Positions 63,404 to 64,000 of a DNA stretch of 64,000 nt are shown piece by piece. The notes below the pieces were generated by a model. It worked only from the letters and a program-made list of their open reading frames with translations. It was not told where the DNA came from and searched no databases. A program made the translations under genes and the position numbers. The number at the start of each line of letters is the position of its first letter. The stretch's first letter is position 1. Source of the stretch: Streptomyces sp. WP-1 (GTDB lineage: Bacteria; Actinomycetota; Actinomycetes; Streptomycetales; Streptomycetaceae); NCBI RefSeq assembly GCF_030450125.1, contig NZ_CP123923.1, positions 7,163,001 to 7,227,000 of the forward strand, in the 5' to 3' direction.

Positions 63404-64000
63404 ATGACCCCAGGGGACATGAGCGACACCGGCGGCACGAGCGACCTGGCCGCACTGGCCGCGGCCCTGCGCGCCGAGGTGGACGGCGAGATCCGCTTCG
63501 ACGCGGGCAGCCGCGGCGCCTACGCCACCGACGGCTCCAACTACCGGCAGGTGCCCCTCGGCGTCGTCGCCCCCCGCACGGTCGAGGACGGCGCCCGCGC
63601 GGTCTCGGCGTGCGCGCGCTCCGGCGCCCCCGTCCTGTCCCGGGGCGGCGGCACCAGCCTGGCCGGGCAGTGCGCCAACACCGCCGTGGTGATCGACCGG
63701 AGCAAGTACGGCACCGGACTGATCACCGTGGACCCCGAGCGGCGCACCTGCGTGGTGGAACCCGGCATCGTCCTCGACGACCTCGACGCGCAACTCGCCC
63801 GATATCAGCTCCGGTTCGGGCCCAAACCGTCCACCCACAGCCACTGCGCGCTCGGCGGCATGATCGGCAACAACTCCTGCGGCGCCTCCGCCCAGGCCTG
63901 CGGCAAGACCGTCGACGACGTCCGGCGCCTGGAGATCCTCACCTGCGACGGGCAGCACGCCTGGGTCGGCCCCACCCCGCCCGCCGAACGCGCCCGGATC
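63404..64000 (+). CDS. FAD-linked oxidase, GlcD/D-2-hydroxyacid dehydrogenase type (3' end outside window)
   Basis: The visible 199 residues are the N-terminal FAD-binding (VAO/PCMH) domain. RFDAGSRGAYATDGSNYRQVPLGVV, APVLSRGGGTSLAGQCANTAVVID, CVVEPGIVLDDLD and HCALGGMIGNNSCGASA are the nucleotide-binding segments of large FAD/FeS oxidoreductases such as D-lactate or glycolate dehydrogenases. Full-length relatives often carry a C-terminal iron-sulfur part, not visible here. GAGGAG before ATG 63404 fixes the start. It diverges from the MarR gene. Confidence 0.88.
   Translation, partial: MTPGDMSDTGGTSDLAALAAALRAEVDGEIRFDAGSRGAYATDGSNYRQVPLGVVAPRTVEDGARAVSACARSGAPVLSRGGGTSLAGQCANTAVVIDRSKYGTGLITVDPERRTCVVEPGIVLDDLDAQLARYQLRFGPKPSTHSHCALGGMIGNNSCGASAQACGKTVDDVRRLEILTCDGQHAWVGPTPPAERARI

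Overview
The window is very GC-rich DNA with the strong third-codon-position G/C bias, frequent GTG starts and gene content of a Streptomyces chromosome. It carries a subtilisin-inhibitor (SSI) gene, a SARP regulator, TTA-containing regulatory genes, a CYP105-type P450 with its ferredoxin, SpoIIE-type phosphatases and DUF4235/DUF4232 proteins. The species cannot be named from the sequence alone. Both ends cut through genes: a GH16 glucanase on the left and an FAD-linked oxidase on the right.

Layout. 1-13.6 kb is mostly housekeeping or accessory: GH16 enzyme, a six-gene Mrp-type cation/proton antiporter operon with a short E and a fused F/G subunit, a GT39 membrane glycosyltransferase, a divergent PRPP synthetase, a STAS protein, a quinone-oxidoreductase-like enzyme, a decayed lipoprotein gene, a flavin-binding protein, a glutathionyl-hydroquinone-reductase-like enzyme and a CDF metal exporter. 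13.6-15.9 kb has a deazaflavin-dependent nitroreductase and a P450-ferredoxin pair. It is followed by about 780 bp of gene-free, repeat-rich DNA with an 11-copy perfect octanucleotide repeat.

16.6-31.6 kb is a compact secondary-metabolite cluster. It holds a CoA-transferase and a carboxymuconolactone-decarboxylase-family protein, then a discrete ACP, a single-module type I PKS (KS-AT-KR-ACP) and an acyl-CoA/ACP ligase. A hydrolase, a Baeyer-Villiger-type monooxygenase, a SARP activator, a luciferase-like monooxygenase and a type II thioesterase follow. Three promoters in the cluster carry the same array of three heptamers (roughly CTATCAG) repeated every 11 bp, the pattern expected for SARP binding. 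The SARP gene and the CoA-transferase each contain a TTA leucine codon, so the cluster is probably bldA-dependent. The PKS ketoreductase lacks its catalytic Tyr and Asn, so a beta-keto product is expected. I infer a pathway in which a free acid is activated, loaded, extended once, left as a ketone, and then oxidised and hydrolysed. I cannot name the product.

31.6-54.8 kb is mixed. It includes a flavoprotein, secreted proteins, a GH114 lipoprotein with a LacI-like operator, an aldo/keto reductase and an ion transporter. A Ser/Thr kinase, a sigma factor and a SpoIIE phosphatase/ATPase lie side by side. A Phd/Doc-like pair with a degraded Fic motif, SSI, and a three-gene overlapping operon (haem-oxygenase-like diiron protein, methyltransferase, CDGSH protein) follow, then transporters and envelope enzymes.

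53.5-58.4 kb is the second unusual locus. It holds a 33-residue acidic peptide gene, a tandem haem-oxygenase-like enzyme, a LuxC-like acyl reductase and an MFS exporter, preceded by the frameshifted, truncated remnant of a peptide-exporter-type ABC ATPase. It looks like a peptide-linked pathway that has lost its original exporter. The right end has another SpoIIE phosphatase, small proteins, an isochorismatase-like protein and a MarR regulator with an operator at its own promoter.
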